Assembly: GCA_022071975.1 (NCBI GenBank)
Contig: JAJVIO010000058.1
Coordinates: forward strand, 1 to 40,144
Origin: Planctomycetota bacterium
GTDB lineage: Bacteria; Planctomycetota; UBA8742; UBA2392
Direction: 5' to 3'
Length of the DNA: 40,144 nucleotides
Shown here: in pieces, positions 1 to 6,860 of the stretch
Layout of the letters: the number at the start of each line of letters is the position of its first letter
How positions within the stretch are numbered: position 1 is the stretch's first letter
Position numbers and translations under genes: made by a program
The notes under the pieces: generated by a model
What the model saw: the letters and a program-made list of their open reading frames with translations, nothing else
The model's database searches: none
Told to the model about the DNA's origin: nothing

Positions 1-390
1 GCTGGCGCCCGCGTGGGGCGTGCGGTGGTCGCCGTCGCCGAGTGATTTCAGGTCGCGGAAGATGTGCTCGAGGGAATCCTTGCGGATGGCGCGCTCGCCG
101 CGCTTGGTGAGCTCGAAGCCGCCGGGTGGCCCTTCGGGGTTGTCTGCATCAAACTGGCCCTGGCGGCGGCGTATTAAACCTTCCTGCTCGAGCAGGCGCA
201 TGAACTCCTCGAAGCTCATCTGGCCCTGCATCAGGTTGTGGCGTTCCCAGAGCTGCTCCATCCACTGCAGGGCCTGGTCCACGTCGCCCGCGGACATCAA
301 CAGCAGTTCGTTCCACAGCTTCTTCAGCTGCTTCAGCCCCATGCGCCGCAGGGCTTCCTGCATGTCGAATTCGAGGTAGGCAATCCTCAT
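1..390 (-). CDS. VWA-domain (CoxE-like) protein, N-terminal part
   Basis: Open frame from an ATG at 390 running off the window start, 130 codons visible. The translation begins MRIAYLEFDMQEALRRMG and continues through an acidic helical stretch to a segment reading ELTKRGERAIRKDSLEHIF, then GDGDHRTPHAGAS. In the family of bacterial proteins with a C-terminal VWA/CoxE-like domain, a comparable N-terminal helical region leads to a conserved stretch of this kind (helix ending in a histidine, then a Gly-rich turn). The MIDAS motif that would prove a VWA domain lies outside the window, so the call is inference from the N-terminus. It starts 22 nt after the stop of the upstream membrane protein gene on the same strand, so the two are probably cotranscribed. 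Confidence 0.6.
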   Translation of the reverse strand, partial: MRIAYLEFDMQEALRRMGLKQLKKLWNELLLMSAGDVDQALQWMEQLWERHNLMQGQMSFEEFMRLLEQEGLIRRRQGQFDADNPEGPPGGFELTKRGERAIRKDSLEHIFRDLKSLGDGDHRTPHAGAS

Positions 391-412
391 GGATTCAGGC
401 TACGCGGCCGGT

Positions 413-1459
413 TCACTCTGGCAATCCCCGGCCCTCCGGCCGGGGCTGGGCTGCGGCTTCCACGGCGGGGTCGGCCAACACGGCGTCGCCCTGCATGGCG
501 GCTTGTACATCCTTGGGTTTTGGCAGGGCCCATGCCAATGGCAGGCCTACCAGCGCCCACGCCAGCTGGATCAGGCGACCCATCAGGGACAGCACCTGGG
601 CGGGCTCGCGCGCGATGCCGCGCAGGCCGAAGAAGTGCACGCTGGCGGCCTCGCCCACGCCCCAGCCCCCGAAGCTGATGGGCAGCGCCGCCACCATGCC
701 CGCCACGGGGATCAGCACGGCGTAGTCGGTCCAGATCAGCTGGATGCCGATGCCTTGGCCCACCGCGATGTGCATGCCGATCCAGCCTGCCTGCGGCAGG
801 ATGCTCAGCAGCAGCGCCAGCAGCAGCCCCTTCTTGTGGCCCCGGTAGATCTGCATCGCCTCGTCAAAGGCGCGGATGGTGTCGTGGAACGGCAGCCGGC
901 TCGAAAGCCCCTTGGGCAACAAGCGGCGCACGCGGCGGCTGGTCATGCCCACAATCGCCGCCGTGGCGCCGCCCGTGAACACGATGATGACCGCCGCCGC
1001 CTGGCGCATGCTTTCTTCGCCGATGCTGGGCAACAGCATCAGCAGCGCCAGCGTCGCCAGCATGAACAGCCCGCAGAGCCGGTCCACCAGCACGGCGGCG
1101 AAGGCCTGCGGTTTGCTGCGTGTGGCATTGCTCAGGTACAGGGCCTTGATCGCGTCGCCGCCGACCGAGCCGCCGGGGATGGCCGAGTTGTAGAACTGGC
1201 CGACCAGGGTGTAGACCAGCATGCGCGTGAGGCTGACCTTGTGGCCCAGCACCTCCACCAGGATTTTCAGGCGCACGGCCTGAAACACAAAGCTGATCAG
1301 GCCCAGGCCGAGCGCGAGATACAGCATGGAGGGCCGGACGGATTTCGCCGTGTTCCAGTTCTCGACGGGATCGGTGCGGAAGCCGAACAGGTAGACCAGC
1401 ACCGCGAGGCTGAGCAGCAGCGGCAGGAAACGGCGGACCTGTTTGAGGAACGGCTTCAT
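413..1459 (-). CDS. LPG-synthase-TM / UPF0104 family membrane protein
   Basis: 348-residue integral membrane protein with about eight hydrophobic segments. It matches the lysylphosphatidylglycerol synthase transmembrane family (flippase-like, TIGR00374 group): the motif PGGSVGGDAIKALYL near residues 115-130, an AAVLVDRLCGL segment just after, and LPISFGGWGVGEAA towards the C-terminus are the family's signature regions. The soluble catalytic domain of true MprF proteins is absent, so this is a stand-alone membrane domain; members of this group are thought to move or modify lipids, but the substrate here cannot be told. The tail after about residue 310 is Ala/Pro-rich and probably disordered. 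The next gene downstream (partial VWA protein) is 22 nt away. Confidence 0.85.
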   Translation of the reverse strand: MKPFLKQVRRFLPLLLSLAVLVYLFGFRTDPVENWNTAKSVRPSMLYLALGLGLISFVFQAVRLKILVEVLGHKVSLTRMLVYTLVGQFYNSAIPGGSVGGDAIKALYLSNATRSKPQAFAAVLVDRLCGLFMLATLALLMLLPSIGEESMRQAAAVIIVFTGGATAAIVGMTSRRVRRLLPKGLSSRLPFHDTIRAFDEAMQIYRGHKKGLLLALLLSILPQAGWIGMHIAVGQGIGIQLIWTDYAVLIPVAGMVAALPISFGGWGVGEAASVHFFGLRGIAREPAQVLSLMGRLIQLAWALVGLPLAWALPKPKDVQAAMQGDAVLADPAVEAAAQPRPEGRGLPE

Positions 1460-1486
1460 GGTGGGGGGTTATACGGGGGGATTGGG

Positions 1487-1570
1487 GAACAGCGAATTAC
1501 CAATAACCAATTTCCAATTCCCAATGGGTTCGGGGTGAATTGGTTATTGGTTATTGGTCATTTGCTGTTC
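1487..1570. repeat. Long imperfect inverted repeat, AT-richer than surroundings
   Basis: The outer 22 bases at 1487-1508 are the reverse complement of 1549-1570 with two mismatches, and the interior consists of repeated CCAAT/ATTGG units (ACCAATAACCAATTTCC against GGTTATTGGTTATTGG). The whole region can fold into one hairpin of more than 30 pairs. It lies between the S41 protease gene (upstream on the minus strand) and the LPG-synthase-TM gene. Its composition is clearly lower in GC than the flanking genes. It could act as a transcript-end hairpin but has no U-tract; a MITE/REP-like element is the likelier reading. Confidence 0.75.
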
Positions 1571-1594
1571 GAGTGTCGTTCGCGGGCCGAAGAC

Positions 1595-1625
1595 AGGGAC
1601 AGTCCCCAGAAGCGGGGACAGTCCC
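1595..1625. repeat. REP-like palindrome pair (GGGACAGTCCC family)
   Basis: Two copies of a GGGGACAGTCCCC-type near-palindrome separated by six bases; together they form one hairpin with a single mismatch. The same motif occurs four times inside trpE (23429-23550) and in the 3' end of trpC (27081-27142), so it is a dispersed family. Here it lies just downstream of the S41 protease stop codon (1632 on the minus strand). Confidence 0.75.
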
Positions 1626-1631
1626 TTTCCG

Positions 1632-3764
1632 TTACTTCATGACGGCCTTGTATTCGGGGATGCTTGCGGTGTCCTGGCCGGTCTTGGCGAACAGTTCCTT
1701 CACGCTGCGCAGGATGCCCGGGTCTTCCTGGTAGTTCTGGGTGAACTCGGCGCCGCGGTCGTCCTGCACGCGGGCGCGCAGGGCGTAGCGCAGCTCGCGC
1801 CGCACGTCGTCTTTGGCCAGCTGGGTGTTCAACTCGCTGTAGAGGCGGTCGAACTCGGGCCACAGGGCCGGGTCCAGGGCGTCGAAGCTGGCGAGTTTCA
1901 TGAGCTCGGCCTTCTTCGCGCCGGCGTACTGGCGGTCGAGGTAATCCTCGAGCTTGCCGCTATCGCGCAGCTTGTCGATCGCGTAGACCTCCCAGGGCTT
2001 CAGCAGGCTGGGCTTGATCTCGATCTGCGGGGTGACGCCGCCCTCGCCCTCGTAGCGGTCGATGCTGATGCCGCTGGGCAGGAAGTAGCGGAACACCGTG
2101 CACTTGAGCACCCTTGAGCCGCCGCTGTTCTCGACGGTGAAGAAGCTCTGGCCGATGCCCTTGCCGAAGCTGGCGCGCCCGAGAATCTGCGCGCGGTTGT
2201 TGTCTTTCAGCGCGCCCGACAGCATCTCGGCGCCCGAGGCGCTGTTTTCGTCGATCAGGCACACCATCGGGATCTCGTTGTAGTCGCCGCCGCGGCTGCG
2301 GAACACCTGCTTCTTGCGCCACTGGTCGAAGCGGCCGCCGGTGCTGGAAATCAGCGCGTCCTTGGGCAGGAACATGTCCGCGATTTCCACCACGGCCGAG
2401 AGCTGCCCGCCCGGGTTGTCGCGCATGTCCAGGATCAGCGATTTCATGCCCTGGCGGCGCAGGTTGGCGAGCGATTCCTTCATGTCGTTGGTGCTGTTGC
2501 CGCCGAAGCGCGTAAGCCGTACGTAGCCGACCTGGCCGGGCAGCATTTCCTCAAGGGCGGTGTCCACGTGCACCATCTTGCGGGGGATCTCGAACTTCAG
2601 CTCGTTCTCGACGCCGCGGCGCTTCACGAAGATGGTCGCCGTGGAGCCTTCCGGCCCGCGCACGTGGCTGACGCCTTCTTCAAGGCTGAGCGTCGTGAGG
2701 TCGATGCGCTTGCCGACGAGGCCGAGGATGCCCATCAGCTTGTCGCCGGTGGGCACGCCCGCCGCGTAGGCCGGGCCTTCGTAGATCGGCTGCGTGATGT
2801 AGATCAGGCCGTCGTCGCCGACCGCCACGTGGGCGCCGATGCCGACGTAGTTGCCCTCCTGGTCCTGGTTCATCTCGTCGATTTCTTTGCGCGTCATGAA
2901 GGCCGCGTAGCGATCGGTGGCCATGGCCATGGCGCGGCAGGCGTTGTCGACGAGGTTCTCGTTGTTCAGGGCCTGGGGCTTCTCGGCGTAGATGAAGAAG
3001 TCATCCACGTAATGCTTCTTGATGGCGCGGACTTCGGTCTCGATCAGGTAATCCTTGCGCTTGAACTTGCCGGACTTGTGGTCTTCCACGGCCTGGTCGA
3101 TCTTCACGACCTCGCGCCCGATGCGGGCCAGGCGCCCGATGTCGCCGGGTTCCTTGCTGAGGGTGTCGATGCGCGCCGCGACCTCGGCCGGGTGGCCGCG
3201 CTCGGACAGCACCAGCGAGGCGCGCCCCACCAGCTCGTGGTCGGGCGACGACAGGAACTCGCGCAGTTGCTCAAGGGCCAGCTCGTCCTTGGTGTTCACC
3301 AGCAGCGCCTCGCACAGGGCGGTGCGCGCGCCGGCTGAAAGTCCCGACGAGTCCTCCCAGGCCAGTTGCAGGCGTTCCAGCAGTTCTTCGTCTTCAGGGC
3401 CTTCGCTGGTGATCATCATGGCCACGGCCTCGAGGATCATGCTGTTTTCGCTTTCCAGCAGCTCGCCCCAGGCCTCGTAGGCCAGTTCCGGCGTGCCGTA
3501 CAGCAGCACCAGCTGGCTGCACACCATGCGCACGGCCTCGGATTCGTGCTCGAGCTGTTTCTCGAACTCGGCGACCAGGCTTGCACCCTCTTCGCTTTCC
3601 GCCATGCGGCGCAGGGCGAAGGCGTAGTCCCAGGCCTTCTCGGGGCGCTTGGCGATGCGCTCAATCAGCTTGCCGGCGTCTTCGGCCAGCTTGTTGTCCT
3701 GGGCGGAGAGTGCCGCGGGCACCAGCAGCAGGGCCAGCAGGGCGGCGAGGCGGATCAATTTCAT
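1632..3764 (-). CDS. S41 family C-terminal-processing peptidase with PDZ domain
   Basis: 710 residues. An N-terminal signal peptide (about residues 1-21, ending ALSAQ) indicates export. Residues 25-200 are Leu/Ala-rich alpha-helical repeats. A PDZ domain lies at about 305-385 (NYVGIGAHV and later IYITQPIYEGPAYAAGV). The S41 protease core follows, with GQVGYVRLTRFG, the oxyanion-region LILDMRDNPGG at 443-453, the catalytic serine in NSASGAE (Ser510) and the catalytic lysine in SFGKGIGQ (Lys535). The 25-residue Ser-Lys spacing is that of tail-specific proteases. All key residues are present, so it should be an active periplasmic protease. It is larger than CtpA (about 400-450 residues) because of the helical N-terminal region, whose role is unknown. 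It is separated from the upstream lipoprotein gene by a hairpin. Confidence 0.92.
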   Translation of the reverse strand: MKLIRLAALLALLLVPAALSAQDNKLAEDAGKLIERIAKRPEKAWDYAFALRRMAESEEGASLVAEFEKQLEHESEAVRMVCSQLVLLYGTPELAYEAWGELLESENSMILEAVAMMITSEGPEDEELLERLQLAWEDSSGLSAGARTALCEALLVNTKDELALEQLREFLSSPDHELVGRASLVLSERGHPAEVAARIDTLSKEPGDIGRLARIGREVVKIDQAVEDHKSGKFKRKDYLIETEVRAIKKHYVDDFFIYAEKPQALNNENLVDNACRAMAMATDRYAAFMTRKEIDEMNQDQEGNYVGIGAHVAVGDDGLIYITQPIYEGPAYAAGVPTGDKLMGILGLVGKRIDLTTLSLEEGVSHVRGPEGSTATIFVKRRGVENELKFEIPRKMVHVDTALEEMLPGQVGYVRLTRFGGNSTNDMKESLANLRRQGMKSLILDMRDNPGGQLSAVVEIADMFLPKDALISSTGGRFDQWRKKQVFRSRGGDYNEIPMVCLIDENSASGAEMLSGALKDNNRAQILGRASFGKGIGQSFFTVENSGGSRVLKCTVFRYFLPSGISIDRYEGEGGVTPQIEIKPSLLKPWEVYAIDKLRDSGKLEDYLDRQYAGAKKAELMKLASFDALDPALWPEFDRLYSELNTQLAKDDVRRELRYALRARVQDDRGAEFTQNYQEDPGILRSVKELFAKTGQDTASIPEYKAVMK

Positions 3765-3802
3765 GCGGCTTCCTTAACACGGTGACGCCCGACAGCATAA
3801 CA

Positions 3803-3825
3803 AGGGGGCGCACGGGGCGCCCCCT
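3803..3825 (-). terminator. Hairpin after the coiled-coil lipoprotein gene
   Basis: Perfect 9-bp GC stem (AGGGGGCGC / GCGCCCCCT) with a 5-base loop, 37 nt past the stop of the lipoprotein gene on the minus strand. The U-run is weak (TTGTT on the minus strand), so termination efficiency is uncertain. Confidence 0.5.
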
Positions 3826-3861
3826 CTGCCTGATACGGATTTGAGCCCTGCCAGGGAGGGA

Positions 3862-4950
3862 TTATTCCCCGCCCGCGGCGCCCTTGCTTTCGCCCCCGCC
3901 GGCTTCCTTGGCCTTGATCCAGGCCACGGTGTCGCCCTTGGCGACGGGGCGGCTGGATTTCTCGTCGATGGTCTGGCAGCCCACTTCCTCGACGGGCATT
4001 TCGTCGTTGTCGTTGAAGTGGTAGTGGCGCACCACCTTCACCTTGCAGATCAGTGTGCTCTTGGGGTCCAGCACCACCAGCTCGGTGCCGATGGCCGGCA
4101 CGGTGCCCTTGATGCCGCCCACCAGCAGGTAGCTGGGGCCGTCCGGGCGCGAGCCGCGACTGACCTCGGTGACCGAGCCTGAGAAGTCGTACACATCGGC
4201 CGTGGGTTTGGGCTGCTCTTCGGGCGGGTTAGCGCCCTTGCGCAGCTGGGCCTCGAGCTCGTCGTAGCGCAGCTTGAGGTTTTCGTAATCGGACTTGCTC
4301 TTCTTCAGCTCGCCTTCGAGCTTGCGGTTGTCGGCTTCCTTCTCGCGGTACATCGGATGCTTGCTGATGTCGGCGCCCTGCAGGCCGACCATCTCGGCCT
4401 TGATCTGCTCGATCTCGGCCTGGGCGGCTGCCAGCTTGTCTTTGAGCGCGGCGACCTCGGCCAGTGCGGCTTCCTTGGCCTGCTTCTCGACGCGCAGGTC
4501 GGCTTCTTTGTTGATCAGGTCTTTCTGGACGTTGAGCACCTCGTTGGGGTCAACGTTCTTCACCTTGGTCTCAAGGGACTCGATCATCCCCTTCAGCGTG
4601 GTGATGGTGGCCTGCAGGTCGCTGACCTGCTTCAGCTTGTCCTCGACCTCGTCCATGCGCTTTTTGTTCGCGCTTTCGGTGTCCTGCATCTGCTTCTGGA
4701 TCTTGTCCAGGCCGGCCGAGACGTCTTCGCTGAACGAGTTGAGCTTGCGCTCCAGCGCCGCGTTGTCCTGGCCCTTGTTCTGGTTGGCCAGCAGCGCCAG
4801 CAGCGTGTCGTTGCCGCCGCTGGTCTGCTTGGCCTTCAGGGCGTCAAGCTCGGCCTGCAGCCTGGCGTTCTGTGTCCGGGCTTCCTGGTCCTGGCAGCCG
4901 GCGGTGAAAAAGACCGCGACAGCCAAACTGGCCACAATCATCCTGCGCAT
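3862..4950 (-). CDS. Lipoprotein with long coiled coil
   Basis: 362 residues from the ATG at 4950, preceded by a GGAG ribosome site. The open frame extends further upstream, but the chosen start gives a classic lipoprotein signal, MRRMIVASLAVAVFFTAGC, with the lipobox Cys at residue 19. About residues 25-230 are charged, heptad-like coiled coil, followed by a second short coil (KLEGELKKSKSDYENLKLR). The last 110 residues form a compact predicted beta-rich domain beginning at DVYDFSGSVTEV, containing Val/Gly-rich strands and a late KGDTVAWIK segment. No named family is recognised. The design suggests an anchored periplasmic spacer or sensor protein. Confidence 0.85.
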   Translation of the reverse strand: MRRMIVASLAVAVFFTAGCQDQEARTQNARLQAELDALKAKQTSGGNDTLLALLANQNKGQDNAALERKLNSFSEDVSAGLDKIQKQMQDTESANKKRMDEVEDKLKQVSDLQATITTLKGMIESLETKVKNVDPNEVLNVQKDLINKEADLRVEKQAKEAALAEVAALKDKLAAAQAEIEQIKAEMVGLQGADISKHPMYREKEADNRKLEGELKKSKSDYENLKLRYDELEAQLRKGANPPEEQPKPTADVYDFSGSVTEVSRGSRPDGPSYLLVGGIKGTVPAIGTELVVLDPKSTLICKVKVVRHYHFNDNDEMPVEEVGCQTIDEKSSRPVAKGDTVAWIKAKEAGGGESKGAAGGE

Positions 4951-5134
4951 GTATCGACTCCGTCGGGGTGGCAAAATGCAAATCCGGGGCCAAAAAGAGG
5001 ACCATGATTGTTGCAGACGGGGGGCCGTAATGCAACCGGGACGCCGTGGAAAGCACGTCCGATAATGCGTGCAGAGGTCGGAGTTCAGGGGCCAGAAGTC
5101 AGGGGCGGGGTGTGGAAAGAGGGCGTGAGAACAG

Positions 5135-5265
5135 GAGCCGCAAGCGCAAGCGCGCGGGGAGGACGGCAGGCGGCAGCCCTGTACTGTGTACGCTGTACTC
5201 CAAGGGCTGCGCACTCGAGTTCACACGGGGCACGCCCAACCCCGCGCGCTTGCGCTTGCGGCTCT
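5135..5265. repeat. Perfect 25-bp inverted repeat (REP/BIME-like)
   Basis: Bases 5135-5159 (beginning GAGCCGCAAGCGCAAGC) are the exact reverse complement of 5241-5265, 81 nt apart. Inside is a second 8-bp inverted repeat (GCAGCCCT / AGGGCTGC), so the region can fold into a nested structure. It fills most of the space between the trmB stop (5269, minus strand) and the lipoprotein start (4950). A related CGCTTGCGCT segment occurs between sufC and sufB (18950s). No protein-coding signal was seen in 4951-5268. Confidence 0.8.
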
Positions 5266-5268
5266 TGT

Positions 5269-5898
5269 TTACGTCTCCGACCTCTTCACACGTTCGAACT
5301 CGAACTTGTGGATTGTGCGGCCTTCGCGACGGAACTTGACTTCCCAGTTGGTCACGCCTTCGGGGGCCTCATCGCCGATGGCGCGGAAGGTCTGCCTGAA
5401 ATCCGGGTCCGCCTTGAACACCCGCTCCATCTGCACGGCGTAATCCTCGTGGTCCGTGGCCAGCTTCACGCGCCCGCCGTTTACCAGGATGCGCGCGGCC
5501 TCGCGCGCGAAGGGGGGCTGTACCAGCCGCCGCTTGTTGTGGCGCGCCTTGGGCCAGGGGTCGGGGAAGTAGACGTGCAGCACGTCGATGCTGGCGTCCT
5601 CGATGGTGTCGCGCACCACGTGGGCCGCGTCGTCGCGCAGCACGCGCAGGTTGGCCAGGCCGCGCTTGGCCGCGCGCTCGGCCACCAGGCGGTAGTAGCG
5701 GCTGGCCCACTCGACGCCGACCCAGTTGCGTTCGGGGTGGGCCTCGGCGGACTGGATCAGGAAACGGCCTTTGCCGATCCCGAGCTCGAGCTCAATGGGG
5801 TGGTCGTTGCCGAAGATCTCGCGCAGCTGATAGCGCCGATCCTGGTTGGCCGGGATCTGCTCAAGGGTAACGGGCGAAATGTCCACGGGCGCGCTCAT
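5269..5898 (-). CDS. trmB: tRNA (guanine-N7-)-methyltransferase TrmB
   Basis: 209 residues, normal length for TrmB, which uses S-adenosylmethionine to make m7G46 in the variable loop of tRNA. The SAM-binding core begins at LELGIGKGRFLIQSA (motif I, about residues 37-51) with WVGVEWASRYYRLV following. The diagnostic TrmB signature HVYFPDPWPKARHNKRRLV is at about 108-126. The C-terminal TDHEDYAVQM segment is also family-typical. The gene is monocistronic on the minus strand, with a REP-like region on its 3' side. Confidence 0.95.
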   Translation of the reverse strand: MSAPVDISPVTLEQIPANQDRRYQLREIFGNDHPIELELGIGKGRFLIQSAEAHPERNWVGVEWASRYYRLVAERAAKRGLANLRVLRDDAAHVVRDTIEDASIDVLHVYFPDPWPKARHNKRRLVQPPFAREAARILVNGGRVKLATDHEDYAVQMERVFKADPDFRQTFRAIGDEAPEGVTNWEVKFRREGRTIHKFEFERVKRSET

Positions 5899-5969
5899 GG
5901 CCGCAAGCTAGGCCGGGAACCGGATTCCGCAAGGTGGCGAGTTCGTGGGGCAAACATCCTGTCTGCCCG

Positions 5970-5988
5970 GGCAGGCTGGCAGCCTGCC
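5970..5988. repeat. Short GC palindrome
   Basis: GGCAGGCT and AGCCTGCC form an 8-bp stem around a GGC loop, between trmB and the ferredoxin terminator. It has no U-tract and is probably another REP-type palindrome. Confidence 0.5.
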
Positions 5989-6003
5989 TCACGCCGCCAA
6001 ACA

Positions 6004-6031
6004 AAACACCCGGCGCTGCGGCCGGGTGTTT
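6004..6031 (-). terminator. Rho-independent terminator of the ferredoxin gene
   Basis: On the minus strand the sequence reads as an 11-bp stem (AAACACCCGGC / GCCGGGTGTTT) with a 6-base loop, followed by TGTTTGG. It begins 17 nt after the ferredoxin stop codon. Confidence 0.8.
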
Positions 6032-6047
6032 GGGTGGGTTGATCAGC

Positions 6048-6278
6048 CTAGCCGTCGTTGCCGATGGCCTGCACGGGGCACTGGGCCGCGGCATCTTCGC
6101 ACTGGGCTTTCTCTTCGTCGTTCTCGGGCTGCTTGTAAACCAGGTCGTGGGTGCCGTCTTCTGACTCGCGGAAGTTCTCAGGCGCGAGCTGCGGGCACAG
6201 CCCGCAGAAAATGCAGCTTTTGTCCACGTACCACGGCCCCGGGACGTTGTCTTCCCACTTCTCGTTGGGGTCCGGCAT
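6048..6278 (-). CDS. Small [4Fe-4S] ferredoxin
   Basis: 76 residues from the ATG at 6278, chosen because AGGAGAG lies at the right distance upstream; an ATG further upstream in the same frame lacks such a site. The protein carries one cluster motif, CIFCGLCPQLAPENF (C-x2-C-x2-C), with the closing CPVQAI near the C-terminus and an extra Cys in QCEDAAAQCP. This is the pattern of a single-cluster acidic ferredoxin, a soluble electron carrier. It is divergent from the selenocysteine rhodanese, and its promoter region contains an IscR-like 25-bp dyad (6333-6357), so it is probably regulated with Fe-S cluster supply. Confidence 0.88.
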   Translation of the reverse strand: MPDPNEKWEDNVPGPWYVDKSCIFCGLCPQLAPENFRESEDGTHDLVYKQPENDEEKAQCEDAAAQCPVQAIGNDG

Positions 6279-6332
6279 GATTGCGCTCTCCTGCTGCGTG
6301 GCTTGATTAAGTGTGTCCGCCCACTGGTTCGG

Positions 6333-6357
6333 ATAGTAGACCAAACTGGTCCACTAT
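6333..6357. promoter_or_regulatory. IscR/Rrf2-type operator-like dyad
   Basis: 25-base near-perfect palindrome: ATAGTAGACCA, a 3-base centre, then TGGTCCACTAT (one mismatch between arms). Length, the ATA/TAT ends and the GAC/GTC half-sites at fixed spacing follow the E. coli IscR type 1 consensus. It is 55 nt upstream of the ferredoxin start and about 110 nt upstream of the rhodanese start. A second site with a perfect core lies ahead of sufB (20508-20532). The regulator gene is not in the window. Confidence 0.6.
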
Positions 6358-6465
6358 TCCACTACCGGAAGCGGGGAATATGGGGCGGCAGCATACAAAC
6401 CCAAAGGTCGCGATAAAGCCGGAAGCTTACAGCTTTTAGAATGCGTTAGAGCCACGGAGGTTTAC

Positions 6466-6795
6466 ATGCAAACCATCACACTGGAACAGCTCAGACAGGC
6501 CCTCGCCGAAGGGCGCGTGGAGCAGATTTTCGATAACCGCGGCCCCGGCAGCTTCGGCACCCTGCACATCAAGGGCGCGAAACTGCTCCCCGTCAGCGAA
6601 GTGAAAACCGGCCTGCCCCCCGACCGCGACGCCATGCTGGTGTTCTACTGATCGGGCTATACCTGAGACGCCTCAACGCGCGCGGCCCGTGTGGCCGTTG
6701 AACTCGGGTACACCAACATCCACGACTACCGGGGCGGCATCAAGGAATGGGCCGCCGCAGGCCTGCCGGTCGAGGGCACAGCCGCTGAAGTTTGA
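6466..6795 (+). CDS. Rhodanese-like protein with two selenocysteines (UGA readthrough)
   Basis: ATG at 6466 with a GGAGG site 5 nt upstream. The frame meets TGA at 6649-6651 and 6664-6666 but continues without interruption to TGA at 6793, giving 109 residues if both are decoded. The first part (MQTITLEQLRQALAEGRVEQ, then FDNRGPGSFGTLHIKGA) is the N-terminal half of a rhodanese domain. The part after the UGAs (DASTRAARVAVELGYTNIHD, GGIKEWAAAGLPVE) is its C-terminal half. In this family the joining loop reads FYC-x4-C-x-S; here it reads FYU-SGYT-U-DAS, so UGA replaces exactly the active-site Cys (U62) and the second Cys (U67). A SECIS-like hairpin follows. The same window encodes a Sec-type SelD. 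A doubly mutated pseudogene is the alternative but would not keep frame and motif so well. Confidence 0.8.
6673..6701 (+). promoter_or_regulatory. Candidate bacterial SECIS element for the rhodanese
   Basis: TCAACG and GGCC pair with GGCCGTTGA as a stem of about nine base pairs with a 5-base bulge; the apical loop is CGTGT, with G at its second position. The loop G (6689) is 23 nt after the second UGA and 38 nt after the first, which fits or borders the 16-37 nt spacing described for bacterial SECIS elements. One element may serve both UGAs. Confidence 0.5.
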
Positions 6796-6824
6796 TCACC
6801 CCGGCATAAGGTTTCTGCTAGCAT

Positions 6825-6856
6825 CTCTCCTGTTCTGATACCGCAAGACAGGAGAG
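6825..6856 (+). promoter_or_regulatory. 5'-UTR hairpin covering the ribosome-binding site
   Basis: CTCTCCTGT (6825-6833) is the exact complement of ACAGGAGAG (6848-6856), a 9-bp stem with a 14-base loop. The 3' arm contains the AGGAG Shine-Dalgarno of the following gene (ATG at 6861), so the stem would block initiation when folded. Confidence 0.55.
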
Positions 6857-6860
6857 TCCC

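Noticed and set aside
389..1642. Plus-strand open frame of 417 codons opposite the LPG-synthase-TM gene
   Set aside because: Gln/His/Ala-rich translation typical of the antisense of a membrane protein; the minus-strand gene is well supported.
6649..6666. Rhodanese as a frameshifted or stop-damaged pseudogene
   Set aside because: No frameshift is needed, both UGAs replace the expected Cys codons, the domain is otherwise complete, and Sec machinery is present; kept as a lower-probability alternative.
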